Assembly (NCBI RefSeq): GCF_013359755.1
Contig: NZ_JABMCJ010000076.1
Span: 186,001-250,000, forward strand
Length of the DNA stretch: 64,000 bases
DNA from: Tardiphaga robiniae
Lineage (GTDB): Bacteria; Pseudomonadota; Alphaproteobacteria; Rhizobiales; Xanthobacteraceae
Direction of reading: 5' to 3'
Position numbers and translations under genes: made by a program. The notes under the pieces were generated by a model. It saw nothing but the letters and a program-made list of their open reading frames with translations. It had not been told where the DNA came from and ran no database searches. Each line of letters opens with the position of its first letter. Positions within the stretch are counted from its first letter, which is position 1. Below, piece after piece: positions 35,756 through 44,120 of the stretch.

Positions 35756-37024
35756 TCAGGCCTTCGGCTTGAAATTCTCGATCACGCGCAACAACACGCG
35801 CGCACCGACCTCGACATCCGCATCGTCCACATGCTCGGCAGGATTGTGGCTGATCCCGCCGCGACAGCGCACGAACAGCATCGCCACATCGGCAATATCG
35901 GTCATCGCCATGCCGTCATGGCCGGCCCCGCTCGGCAGCTCGAACGCGCGATAGCCCTCGGCAGTAATTGCATCGGCGATCTGCTTCTGCAGCCAGGGCG
36001 CACACGGCACCGTGCGATTCTCATGGGTGATGTTGATCTGCAGATCGAGCTTGCGCGCTTTGGCGATCGACTCGATCTCACGCACCATGTCGGTGATGGC
36101 GAGCTTGCGATAGGAATCCTTTGGCGACCGGATATCCATGGTGAACGATACCAGCCCGGGAATGACATTGGTCGCACCCGGCATCGCATTGATATAACCC
36201 ACGGTGCCGACAAGACCGCCGCGGTCCGACTGGCAGAACTCCTCGATCGCAACGATACATTCGGCGGCGCCCACCAGTGCATCGCGCCGCATCGCCATGG
36301 GTACCGTGCCGGCATGACCGGCCATGCCGTGCAATTCGACTGCGAGACGCGTCGCACCCGAAATGGCAGTCACGACCCCCACCGGCAGCTTCTGCGCTTC
36401 AAGCACCGGCCCCTGCTCGATATGCAGTTCGAGATAGGCGAGCAATTCGCCGGGCGCGCGCGCTGCGGCGCCGACGTGATCGGGATCGAGGCCGAAGGTG
36501 ATCATCGCCTCGCGCATCGAGATGCCCGCTTTGTCGCGGCCGGCGAGCACGCTCTCGACAAAAGTCCCGGCCACCGCGCGGCTGCCGAGCAGCGTCGAGG
36601 CGAAGCGTACGCCCTCCTCGTCGGCGAAAGCAGCGATCTCGATCGCGAATGGCAGGCGCGCGCCACGGCGATTGAGATCGCCGACGCAGGAAATCGCCGT
36701 GATGACCCCGAGCGGCCCGTCCCAGCGGCCGGCATCGCGGACGGTGTCGTAATGTGAGCCCAGCATTAGGCACGGCAGACCGGGCCGGTCGCCTTCATAG
36801 CGTCCGCAGACATTGCCGATCGCATCGATACGCGCCCGCATGCCGGCTGCCTGCATCCAGCCGATGATCAGTTCGGCGGCAGCACGATGTTCCGGTGTAA
36901 GGAATATTCGCGTGATGTTGTCCGGCGCTTCCGAAATAGCAGCCAGCGCGTTGATGCGTTCGACGATCTCGCCGCCGAGCGATTGGCCGGAAGCTCCGAC
37001 GACTTTCTCTTCCATCGCAATCAT
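35756..37024 (-). CDS. allC: Allantoate amidohydrolase/N-carbamoyl-amino-acid hydrolase (M20 family)
   Basis: A 422-residue binuclear metal amidohydrolase. Metal-binding residues are H91 and D93 (GSHYDT), D102 and E136/E137 (FADEEGVR), with a C-terminal His in GGISHNP. A dimerisation domain (about 215-330) holds [14 protein letters not shown]. This subgroup cleaves allantoate or N-carbamoyl amino acids, releasing ammonia and CO2. With uricase, HIU hydrolase and allantoinase genes in the same window, allantoate is the best guess. Sequence alone does not exclude N-carbamoyl-amino-acid substrates. The gene is divergent from the guanine deaminase gene. Confidence 0.82.
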   Translation of the reverse strand: MIAMEEKVVGASGQSLGGEIVERINALAAISEAPDNITRIFLTPEHRAAAELIIGWMQAAGMRARIDAIGNVCGRYEGDRPGLPCLMLGSHYDTVRDAGRWDGPLGVITAISCVGDLNRRGARLPFAIEIAAFADEEGVRFASTLLGSRAVAGTFVESVLAGRDKAGISMREAMITFGLDPDHVGAAARAPGELLAYLELHIEQGPVLEAQKLPVGVVTAISGATRLAVELHGMAGHAGTVPMAMRRDALVGAAECIVAIEEFCQSDRGGLVGTVGYINAMPGATNVIPGLVSFTMDIRSPKDSYRKLAITDMVREIESIAKARKLDLQINITHENRTVPCAPWLQKQIADAITAEGYRAFELPSGAGHDGMAMTDIADVAMLFVRCRGGISHNPAEHVDDADVEVGARVLLRVIENFKPKA

Positions 37025-37167
37025 GCTTCTTTGTTCAGACCAGTGGCCCGGCTGGGACTTGAATGATCCAGCTCGTAAATACTAGTGCGGCCAGCAGGGC
37101 AAAGCGAATCCGCGTTTGACCTCGCGGGAAGCTAGCAGATTTCGACACCCGGACGACAGGAGCCCCG

Positions 37168-37665
37168 ATGGCCAGGCAAGACTCGTCGAGTAGAGATGAG
37201 GCCCTTCTCAGACTTTCTTTCGACGCCGCACGCAAAGCCATGGAGCGCGGCAACCATCCGTTCGGCGCGATCCTGGTCGATGCACACGGCAAGGTCCTGA
37301 TGGAAGCCGGTAACGCCTTCATGCCGTCCCATGACGGCACCGCCCATGCCGAACGGCTGCTCTGCAGCGAAGCCTCGATTGCCTATGACGAGAGCGAACT
37401 AAAGACCTTCACGCTGTATTCGTCGGCAGAACCCTGCGCCATGTGCGCCGGCGCGATCTATTGGGTCGGCATTGGCCGGCTGGTTTATGGGCTCGGCGAA
37501 GCAAGGCTCAAGGCGATCACCGGCGACCATCCGGAGAATCCCACGCTGGATCTGCCTTGCCGCAATGTCTTTGCTGCCGGGCAGAAGAGCATCGAGGTCG
37601 TCGGACCGCTGCTCGAAGACGAGGCAGCCGTGCAGCACGAGAATTTCTGGGCGCAACAGGGCTAG
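37168..37665 (+). CDS. guaD: Nucleoside/guanine deaminase, cytidine-deaminase-like fold
   Basis: A 165-residue cytoplasmic zinc deaminase. The zinc site is H60 with catalytic E62 (HAE) and C90/C93 (PCAMC). Length and the NHPFGAILVD start fit the GuaD group of Bacillus-type guanine deaminases; tRNA adenosine deaminases carry a different C terminus. It would convert guanine to xanthine for the xanthine dehydrogenase encoded at 48058-51485. An AGGAG ribosome-binding site lies about seven bases before the ATG. It faces away from the amidohydrolase gene across 143 bases. Confidence 0.84.
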   Translation: MARQDSSSRDEALLRLSFDAARKAMERGNHPFGAILVDAHGKVLMEAGNAFMPSHDGTAHAERLLCSEASIAYDESELKTFTLYSSAEPCAMCAGAIYWVGIGRLVYGLGEARLKAITGDHPENPTLDLPCRNVFAAGQKSIEVVGPLLEDEAAVQHENFWAQQG

Positions 37666-37677
37666 TCATGTCGACAT

Positions 37678-37712
37678 GAAAACGACGCCGCGATTCACGC
37701 AGCGTCGTTTTC
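37678..37712. terminator. Bidirectional terminator between guanine deaminase and outer membrane protein genes
   Basis: GAAAACGACGC (37678-37688) pairs perfectly with GCGTCGTTTTC (37702-37712). The A and T runs inside the stem give a T-rich tail in both directions. It lies 13 bases after the plus-strand stop and 20 bases from the minus-strand stop at 37732. Confidence 0.78.
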
Positions 37713-37731
37713 GTATTGAAGTCAGCTCAGA

Positions 37732-38778
37732 TCAGAACTTGACGGTGACGCCGGAATAGAGCGAGTCCTCGCGGCACGATCCGGGCGCAAACGTGGTGCA
37801 CGGCAGGCTGGCATTCTCATCCAAGCCGAACTTGTTCCGCCAGAGCCGATAGGCCACCCACACGTCGACATTGTGAGTGTATTTCGGTCCCCAGATCGCC
37901 TTGCTGGCGTCGAAGGTCAGACGGATCGGTTCGGCGTTGATCTCCATCTTGGTTGCCGTGCCGATGATCTGGCCGTTCTCCGAACCTTTCGGCCCGTAGA
38001 AGCCGGCCCGGCCGCTGATCGCGAAATAATCCATGCTCGGCGGCAGGAAGCCGAGATCCATGTAGTAATTGAGTTCAACGGCCCAGGTCGGGTTGAACTG
38101 GCGGTTGCCGTCGATGTTGCACGAGACGCCCGGGATTTGACCGGGAGCGCCGGCGTAACCGCACTGCGTAAAGGTGCTGCGGTTGGCGAACTCGTAATAG
38201 AACAACGGATTGACGTTGAAGAAGCCCTTGTAAGGCAGGTCGAAAGCGAATTGCAGACCGGTCACGACGTCGCGCTTGGATGCGGAGAAGAACCGGTTTT
38301 CAGTGCTGCCATCCGCACCGATGACGAACGACACGTTGCGCAGCGGGCCCATCGAGAAGGCCTTGGTGTTGAAGACCTCGTTGAAGCCGATCGTGCTACG
38401 GATCAGGCCGTAGATTTCTGTTGCGCCTTCGCAGCCCGTGATCGGACGCAGCGGATCGGCGCACGGATTAGCCGGGCTGCTCTTGCCCGCCTTCTCGAGG
38501 CCGATGTTGAAGAAGTTGGTGCCGTAGGTCCAGACGTCGAAGTGGGTGAAGGCGAAGACCTGTTTGGTGGTCTTGTTGGTCACGCCGGGATCGACCGCCC
38601 CCCACTGATAGGCATAGGTGAAGCGGTTATCGATCAACAGGAAGAACGGAAGATCCGGGATCGGCTTTGCCTTGACCGGCATGGCCGCCATGTCGGCGGC
38701 GCTTGCCGAGCCTGTCGGCACCATGGCTGTTAGCGACAGCAACGTCGCGGCTGCGATTGCGCGGAAACGATTGGCCAT
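37732..38778 (-). CDS. Outer membrane channel, Tsx-like nucleoside-specific type
   Basis: A 348-residue outer membrane protein with a Sec signal (cleavage near GSASAADM). It is rich in alternating aromatic beta strands and ends in a C-terminal phenylalanine (SGVTVKF), as BAM substrates do. The size and strand pattern resemble the Tsx family of nucleoside channels, which I judge by eye only. Four cysteines (in ANPCADP/TGCEGA and TQCGYAG/VSCNID) could form loop disulfides. I chose the ATG at 38778 after the GGTGGGGG element rather than a GTG at 38793. It is divergent from a purine-type ABC importer, which supports a nucleoside or purine role. Confidence 0.7.
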   Translation of the reverse strand: MANRFRAIAAATLLSLTAMVPTGSASAADMAAMPVKAKPIPDLPFFLLIDNRFTYAYQWGAVDPGVTNKTTKQVFAFTHFDVWTYGTNFFNIGLEKAGKSSPANPCADPLRPITGCEGATEIYGLIRSTIGFNEVFNTKAFSMGPLRNVSFVIGADGSTENRFFSASKRDVVTGLQFAFDLPYKGFFNVNPLFYYEFANRSTFTQCGYAGAPGQIPGVSCNIDGNRQFNPTWAVELNYYMDLGFLPPSMDYFAISGRAGFYGPKGSENGQIIGTATKMEINAEPIRLTFDASKAIWGPKYTHNVDVWVAYRLWRNKFGLDENASLPCTTFAPGSCREDSLYSGVTVKF

Positions 38779-39370
38779 TGGAATTACCCCCACCTGTTGA
38801 CAATGATTGCGTGCCTCTCGCGAGAGAGTTGTTGCAATCAGTCCGAGTGAGAAGCCTCAACTTTTTCCAATAGTTGCCACGGATTTCATCAGGGATGCCC
38901 AGTGAAATCAGTATTTTATGCTTGAAGCATCGTGTTTTCGGGATGGTGAAATGACACCATGCGAGCGCGTGTAAGACACGCGCTTAGAGACTGTAAAGAT
39001 TGGTATTTTGCGACGTTCTGTCGCAGGTTTCCGAACGAAGCTCCGATGGTGAATTCACACTGTGATTCCGTGTTTGCACCGCAAGAAAATCACTGCCCAA
39101 CTTCTCAACACACGAGAAAATCCGGATATCGAATTCGTTGCACATGTACCAGAACTGCAACACTTCAGACCAAGTATACAATGCGAAAGTCGAATAAACG
39201 TCATTCAATCAACGAAAAGCCCGAGCTCACGCGATTGCGTCGACAGGAATCGCCCAAGAAAGCGATCCAGTCCAAAAATAAGGCAGACGCTGGCGCTTAT
39301 TCGAGATTTACGCTGCATTCCAATCCGGCACACACTTGCCGCAAACCTCCTTTTCACGCGTGAGTAGCGA
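38779..39370. other. Long intergenic region between outer membrane channel and purine importer genes
   Basis: These 592 bases are AT-richer than their surroundings and contain three inverted repeats, annotated separately. A frame of 134 codons at 38959-39363 is rich in Cys, His, Arg and Lys, has no ribosome-binding site and looks accidental. The region should carry promoters for both divergent units. Confidence 0.45.
38943..39025. promoter_or_regulatory. Cluster of three inverted repeats, possible operators
   Basis: ATGGTG-N6-CACCAT (38943-38960), AGCGCGTGT-AAG-ACACGCGCT (38964-38984, perfect nine-base arms) and TGCGAC-N5-GTCGCA (39009-39025) fall within 83 bases. They lie between the Tsx-like gene and the purine importer. 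They could bind a shared regulator or form mRNA hairpins in the long leader of either gene. Confidence 0.45.
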
Positions 39371-40939
39371 ATGTTGGATTCGGGATCGGGACACGCGCGT
39401 TCGGGGACGGTGCTTCTGCAGACCATCGGTCTGACCAAGCGCTATGGCAGTTTCCTCGCCAATGACGCCATCGACATCGCGATCCGTCCGCAGGAAATTC
39501 ACGCGCTGCTCGGCGAGAACGGCGCCGGCAAATCCACGCTCGTCAAAACCATCTACGGCCTGATCCAACCAAGCGAAGGCGAGATGCTCTGGCAGGGCGA
39601 GAAGATGGTGCTCGCCGGCCCGCACGATGCGCGCGCCCGCGGCATCGGCATGGTGTTCCAGCATTTCTCGCTGTTCGACAATCTCACTGTCGCCGAGAAC
39701 GTTGCGCTCGGTCTCGACGGCAAGGAATCCTTCAAGGCGATGTCGGCGCGGCTCGAACAGGTGTCGCAGCAATATGGCTTGCCGCTCGATCCGAAGCGCG
39801 AGGTCTGGCAGCTCTCGGTCGGCGAACGTCAGCGCATCGAGATCGTGCGCGTGCTGATGCAGAATCCGAAATTCCTGATCCTCGACGAGCCCACCGCCGT
39901 GCTGACGCCGCAGGAGGCCGATCAGCTCTTCGTCGTGCTGGAGCGCCTGAAGTCGGAAGGCCGCGCGATCCTTTACATCAGCCACAAGCTCGACGAGGTG
40001 AAGCGGCTCTGCGACACCGCCACCGTCCTGCGCGGCGGCAAGAAGATCTCGACCTGTCTGCCGCGCGAAGAAACTGCCGCATCATTGGCGCGCATGATGG
40101 TCGGCACCGAGATCAAGCAGGTCAAAGCCGCCGCCAATCGGCAAACCACCGTGCCGCGGCTCGTGGTCAACGATCTCAGCCTCGCGCCCGACGAACCACA
40201 TGGCGTGCATCTGAAAAACATCTCGCTGGAGCTGAAGGGCGGCGAGATCCTGGGGATCGCTGGCGTCGCCGGCAATGGGCAGGACGAGTTCTTCGCGGCG
40301 CTCTCCGGCGAGCGTCTCGCCAAAGATCCCGGCACCATTGTCATCGACGGTCACGCAGCCGGACATCTGTCGATCACCGCGCGCCGCAAGCTCGGCGCCG
40401 CCTTCGTGCCCGAAGAACGGCTCGGCCACGGCACCGCGCCGCGCATGCGCCTGTCGGAGAACGCGCTGCTCACCGGCCACGCCGCATCCGGCATGGTGCA
40501 CAACGGTTTCATCAATACGGCGGCAACGCTCGCGACCGTCGACCGCGCCACCGCGAGCTTCGACGTGCGCAAGGCCAAGCGCGATCCGGAAGCCGCCAGC
40601 CTTTCCGGCGGCAACCTGCAGAAATTCATCGTCGGCCGCGAGATTTTGCGTAATCCCATCGTGCTCGTGGTCAGCCAGCCGACATGGGGCGTCGATGCCG
40701 GCGCCGCCGCCGTCATCCGTCAGGCGCTGCTCGATCTTGCCGCTGCGGGCGCGGCCATCCTTGTCACCAGCCAGGACCTTGACGAACTCGCTGATATCGC
40801 CGACCGCATCGCTGTGATGTTCCACGGTCACCTGTCCGAGCCGTTAATGACGGCGGATGCCGACAGGGAAACGCTGGGCCTGTTGATGGGCGGCAGCGCA
40901 CTCACGCCAAAGGACGTGCCCGATGCAGTTGGTGCTTGA
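39371..40939 (+). CDS. ABC importer ATP-binding protein, nucleoside/purine (BMP) type
   Basis: A 522-residue tandem ATPase of the MglA/RbsA/NupA architecture. The first half has Walker A GENGAGKST, signature LSVGERQRIEIVRVL and Walker B ILDEPTAVLTP. The second half has a degenerate A loop (GVAGNGQDEF) and a good signature SGGNLQKFIVGRE. It powers the two permeases that follow and overlaps the first by 17 bases. The ATG at 39371 lacks a clear ribosome-binding site. A GTG at 39410 preceded by GGGGA is an alternative start that keeps the whole domain. Confidence 0.88.
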   Translation: MLDSGSGHARSGTVLLQTIGLTKRYGSFLANDAIDIAIRPQEIHALLGENGAGKSTLVKTIYGLIQPSEGEMLWQGEKMVLAGPHDARARGIGMVFQHFSLFDNLTVAENVALGLDGKESFKAMSARLEQVSQQYGLPLDPKREVWQLSVGERQRIEIVRVLMQNPKFLILDEPTAVLTPQEADQLFVVLERLKSEGRAILYISHKLDEVKRLCDTATVLRGGKKISTCLPREETAASLARMMVGTEIKQVKAAANRQTTVPRLVVNDLSLAPDEPHGVHLKNISLELKGGEILGIAGVAGNGQDEFFAALSGERLAKDPGTIVIDGHAAGHLSITARRKLGAAFVPEERLGHGTAPRMRLSENALLTGHAASGMVHNGFINTAATLATVDRATASFDVRKAKRDPEAASLSGGNLQKFIVGREILRNPIVLVVSQPTWGVDAGAAAVIRQALLDLAAAGAAILVTSQDLDELADIADRIAVMFHGHLSEPLMTADADRETLGLLMGGSALTPKDVPDAVGA

Positions 40940-42014
40940 GAAGCGCGCGGAGCGATCGACCATCATCGCGCTGGTATCGCCTGTTATCGCCATCGGGCTG
41001 ACCATCGTGACCATGAGCATCCTGTTCATGATCATCGGCAAGAATCCGATCGCGGCGCTCAACGTCTATTTCATCACGCCGCTGACCGACGCCTATTCGC
41101 TGCAGGAGCTTGCGGTGAAGGCGGCGCCGCTGGTGATGATCGCCATTGGCCTGTCGCTTTGTTACCTCGCCAATGTCTGGAATATCGGCGCGGAGGGACA
41201 GTTCCTCGTCGGTGCCGTGGCGGGCAGTTGGCTTGCGGTGAAGACCAACGGCACCGATGCCGGCGTCTGGGTCTTGCCGGCGATGCTGCTGCTCGGTGCC
41301 ATCGCGGGCGCGCTCTATGCGTTGATCCCGGCCCTCTGCAAGGTGCGCTTCGGCGCCAGCGAAATTCTGGTCAGCCTGATGCTGGTCTATGTGGCCGACC
41401 TGCTGCTCGATTATCTCGTCCGCGGCCCGTGGCGCGATCCCAAAGGGTTCAACTTCCCGACCACGGCCGAATTCGATCCGGTCGCCACCGTGCCTCTGCT
41501 GTTCGAGGGTGGGCGGCTGCATCTCGGCGCGGTCATCGCGCTGGTGATCGTTGTTGCCGCTGCTGTCCTGCTCGGCCGCACCATCAAGGGTTTTGAAATT
41601 CGCGTGGTTGGCGCGGCGCCGCGGGCGGCGCGCTTCGGCGGCTTCTCCTCCAACCAGCTGGTGCTGCTGACTTTCGCGATATCCGGCGCGCTGGCCGGCC
41701 TCGCGGGGATCATCGAGGTTGCCGGCCCCGTCGGCCATCTGCAGCCCGGCATCTCGCCCGGCTATGGCTTCACCGCGATCATCGTTGCATTTCTCGGACG
41801 GCTCAACCCGGTTGGAATACTAATTGCAGGGCTTTTCCTGGCGCTGACATTTATCGGCGGGGAGCAAGCGCAGATCGCCATGAAGATCCCACTCGATATC
41901 ACCAAGGTGTTTCAGGGTATCCTGCTGTTCTATGTGCTCGCCTGCGACAGCCTGATCCTGTACCGGATCAAGCTCATCATGCCGCAGCGGAAGGTCGCCG
42001 ATGGAGCTGCTTGA
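40923..42014 (+). CDS. ABC transporter permease, nucleoside/purine type (first)
   Basis: A 363-residue inner-membrane permease of the BPD_transp_2 family. About nine hydrophobic segments are visible, with the family stretch LCYLANVWNIGAEGQFLVGA near residue 80 and GYGFTAIIVAFLGRLNPVGI near residue 280. It overlaps the ATPase gene by 17 bases and the next permease gene by 14, so the four-gene unit is tightly packed. It resembles NupB/YufP-type subunits for nucleosides. The exact substrate is inferred from context. Confidence 0.88.
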   Translation: MQLVLEKRAERSTIIALVSPVIAIGLTIVTMSILFMIIGKNPIAALNVYFITPLTDAYSLQELAVKAAPLVMIAIGLSLCYLANVWNIGAEGQFLVGAVAGSWLAVKTNGTDAGVWVLPAMLLLGAIAGALYALIPALCKVRFGASEILVSLMLVYVADLLLDYLVRGPWRDPKGFNFPTTAEFDPVATVPLLFEGGRLHLGAVIALVIVVAAAVLLGRTIKGFEIRVVGAAPRAARFGGFSSNQLVLLTFAISGALAGLAGIIEVAGPVGHLQPGISPGYGFTAIIVAFLGRLNPVGILIAGLFLALTFIGGEQAQIAMKIPLDITKVFQGILLFYVLACDSLILYRIKLIMPQRKVADGAA

Positions 42015-42918
42015 AGCCATCATCCTTGCCGTACTCGCGGCGTCGACACCGCTGCTGCTCGCCGCCTCCGGCGAGCTGCTGGTGGAGCGCGCCGGCGTGC
42101 TCAATCTCGGCGTCGAAGGCATGATGATCGTCGGCGCAGCCTGCGGCTTTGCTGGCGCCTGGGCCACCGGCTCGACATTCATCGGCGCGCTGTGCGGAAT
42201 TCTCGCGGGCGTCGCGCTCTCATTGGTATTTGCACTGATGACGCTCGGCCTCGCGGTCAATCAGGTCGCCACGGGTCTCGCGCTCACAATCCTGGGCATC
42301 GGCGTCTCCGGCCTGATCGGCGCCGGCTTCGTCGGTGAGCGTATCGCCACCGCGCCGCGGCTGTACATTCCCGGCCTGACCACGCTCCCCTTCGTCGGCA
42401 AGATCCTGTTCGGCGAAGATGCCTTCGTCTATGTCTCGCTCGCGCTGATCATCGGAATGTCCTGGTTCCTCTATCGCACCCGGGCGGGGCTGGTCCTCCG
42501 CGCCATCGGCGACAATCATGTCTCCGCCCATGCGCTCGGTTATCCCGTGCTGAAGATCCGCATGTTCGCCGTGATGTTCGGCGGCGGCTGCGCGGGTCTG
42601 GCCGGCGCCTATCTGCCGCTGGCCTATACGCCGTTCTTCGTCCCCGGCATGACCGCCGGCCGCGGCTGGATCGCGCTGGCGCTGGTGGTATTCGCCTCAT
42701 GGCTGCCGGGGCGCCTCGTGATTGGCGCCTATCTGTTCGGCGCGGTCTCGATCTTGCAACTGCATGCGCAGGGCTGGGGCGTCGGCGTGCCCTCGCAACT
42801 GATGTCCGCACTGCCCTATCTCGCAACCGTCGTCGTGCTGGTGTTGATCTCGCGCACCCGCAGCGGCGGCTCCACGGCGCCGGCAGCATTGGGCACGGTA
42901 TTCGTGCCCGACCGCTAA
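42001..42918 (+). CDS. ABC transporter permease, nucleoside/purine type (second)
   Basis: A 305-residue permease, partner of the preceding one. The N terminus has the typical [29 protein letters not shown], and the segment [28 protein letters not shown] is conserved in NupC/YufQ-type subunits. The start lies within the last codons of the first permease, so the two are translationally coupled. A 40-base gap leads to the binding-protein gene. Confidence 0.88.
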   Translation: MELLEAIILAVLAASTPLLLAASGELLVERAGVLNLGVEGMMIVGAACGFAGAWATGSTFIGALCGILAGVALSLVFALMTLGLAVNQVATGLALTILGIGVSGLIGAGFVGERIATAPRLYIPGLTTLPFVGKILFGEDAFVYVSLALIIGMSWFLYRTRAGLVLRAIGDNHVSAHALGYPVLKIRMFAVMFGGGCAGLAGAYLPLAYTPFFVPGMTAGRGWIALALVVFASWLPGRLVIGAYLFGAVSILQLHAQGWGVGVPSQLMSALPYLATVVVLVLISRTRSGGSTAPAALGTVFVPDR

Positions 42919-42958
42919 AGACATTCTCGCAAGACTATCTCGCAAACAGGAGACACGT

Positions 42959-44038
42959 ATGAACAGGAAAGCACTTGCAGCCGCCGCCCTACTGCTGGCC
43001 ACCGGCCTCGGATTGGGTGCAGCCGTCGCCGCCGACAAGCTGAAAGTTGGCTTTGTCTATATCGGCCCGGTCGGCGATTTCGGCTGGACCTATCAGCACG
43101 AAGTCGGCCGCCAGATGATCGTCAAGGAATTTGGCGACAAGATCGAGACCACCTATCTCGAAAACGTCAGCGAAGGCCCGGACTCCGAGCGCTCCATCGA
43201 ACAGCTCGCGCGGGCCGGCAATCAGCTCATCTTCACCACGTCGTTCGGCTATATGGATCCGACGCTGAAAGTCGCCAAGCGCAATCCCAAGGTGATGTTC
43301 GAACACGCCACCGGCTTCAAGCGCGACAAGAACATGTCGAGCTATTCCGGCCGCTTCTTCGAAGGCCGCTACATCCAGGGCCTGATCGCCGCCAAGATGT
43401 CGAAGAAGGGCGTGCTGGGCTATATCGGCTCGTTCCCGATCCCGGAAGTGATCTCCGGCATCAATGCCACCATGCTGGCTGCGCAGAAGATCAATCCGGA
43501 CATCAAGATCAAGATCATCTGGGTCAACACCTGGTTCGATCCCGGCAAGGAAGCCGATGCCGCCAAGGCGCTGCTCGATCAGGGCGCCGACGTGATCATG
43601 CAGCACACGGATTCGCCGGCCGCGATGCAGGTCGCCTCCGAGCGCGGCGCGCTCGCCTTCGGCCAAGACTCCGACATGATCAAGTTCGGTCCGAAGACGC
43701 AGCTTACCGCGGTCACCAACAACTGGGGCCCGTATTACGTCGAGCGCGTCAAGGCGGCACTCGACGGCACCTGGAAGTCGGAAGACACCTGGGCCGGCCT
43801 GAAAGAGAAGATGGTCGTGATGGCGCCCTATACCAACATGCCGGATGACGTGAAGAAGATGGCGATGGACACCGAAGCCGCCATCATCGCCGGCACGCTG
43901 AAGCCGTTCAAATGCCCGATCTTGGGACAGGACGGCAAGGAAGTGGAATGCAAGGGCGGCGACGCCCTCGATCCCGGCCAGGTGCTCGGGATGAACTTCT
44001 ATGTGAAGGGGATCGACGACAAGATTCCGGGGAAGTAA
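42959..44038 (+). CDS. BMP-family (Bmp/PnrA) purine nucleoside-type substrate-binding protein
   Basis: A 359-residue periplasmic binding protein with a Sec signal (cleavage near AAVAADKL). It carries the BMP-family opening KVGFVYIGPVGDFGWTYQHEVGR, in which the early aromatic and Asp residues contact purine rings in PnrA-type proteins. The IDKTN lipobox of spirochete homologues is absent, as expected for a Gram-negative soluble protein. AGGAGAC precedes the ATG. It is the last gene of the importer and is followed by a strong terminator. Confidence 0.88.
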   Translation: MNRKALAAAALLLATGLGLGAAVAADKLKVGFVYIGPVGDFGWTYQHEVGRQMIVKEFGDKIETTYLENVSEGPDSERSIEQLARAGNQLIFTTSFGYMDPTLKVAKRNPKVMFEHATGFKRDKNMSSYSGRFFEGRYIQGLIAAKMSKKGVLGYIGSFPIPEVISGINATMLAAQKINPDIKIKIIWVNTWFDPGKEADAAKALLDQGADVIMQHTDSPAAMQVASERGALAFGQDSDMIKFGPKTQLTAVTNNWGPYYVERVKAALDGTWKSEDTWAGLKEKMVVMAPYTNMPDDVKKMAMDTEAAIIAGTLKPFKCPILGQDGKEVECKGGDALDPGQVLGMNFYVKGIDDKIPGK

Positions 44039-44055
44039 CCGGCGCCGGCCCCTCG

Positions 44056-44118
44056 CGAGATATCCGGACGACAGCGTCCGGATATCTCGTTGATGACCGT
44101 CGGAGATTCGCTCCGACG
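44056..44118. terminator. Two tandem perfect hairpins between convergent genes
   Basis: CGAGATATCCGGAC (44056-44069) pairs with GTCCGGATATCTCG (44076-44089) over 14 perfect bases. CGTCGGAG (44098-44105) pairs with CTCCGACG (44111-44118). They begin 18 bases after the importer stop and end three bases before the TPR-methyltransferase stop, so they probably end both transcripts. Confidence 0.78.
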
Positions 44119-44120
44119 CA

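Noticed and set aside
38959-39363. 134-codon frame between the channel and purine importer genes
   Set aside because: Cys/His/Lys-rich composition, no ribosome-binding site, overlaps the palindrome cluster.
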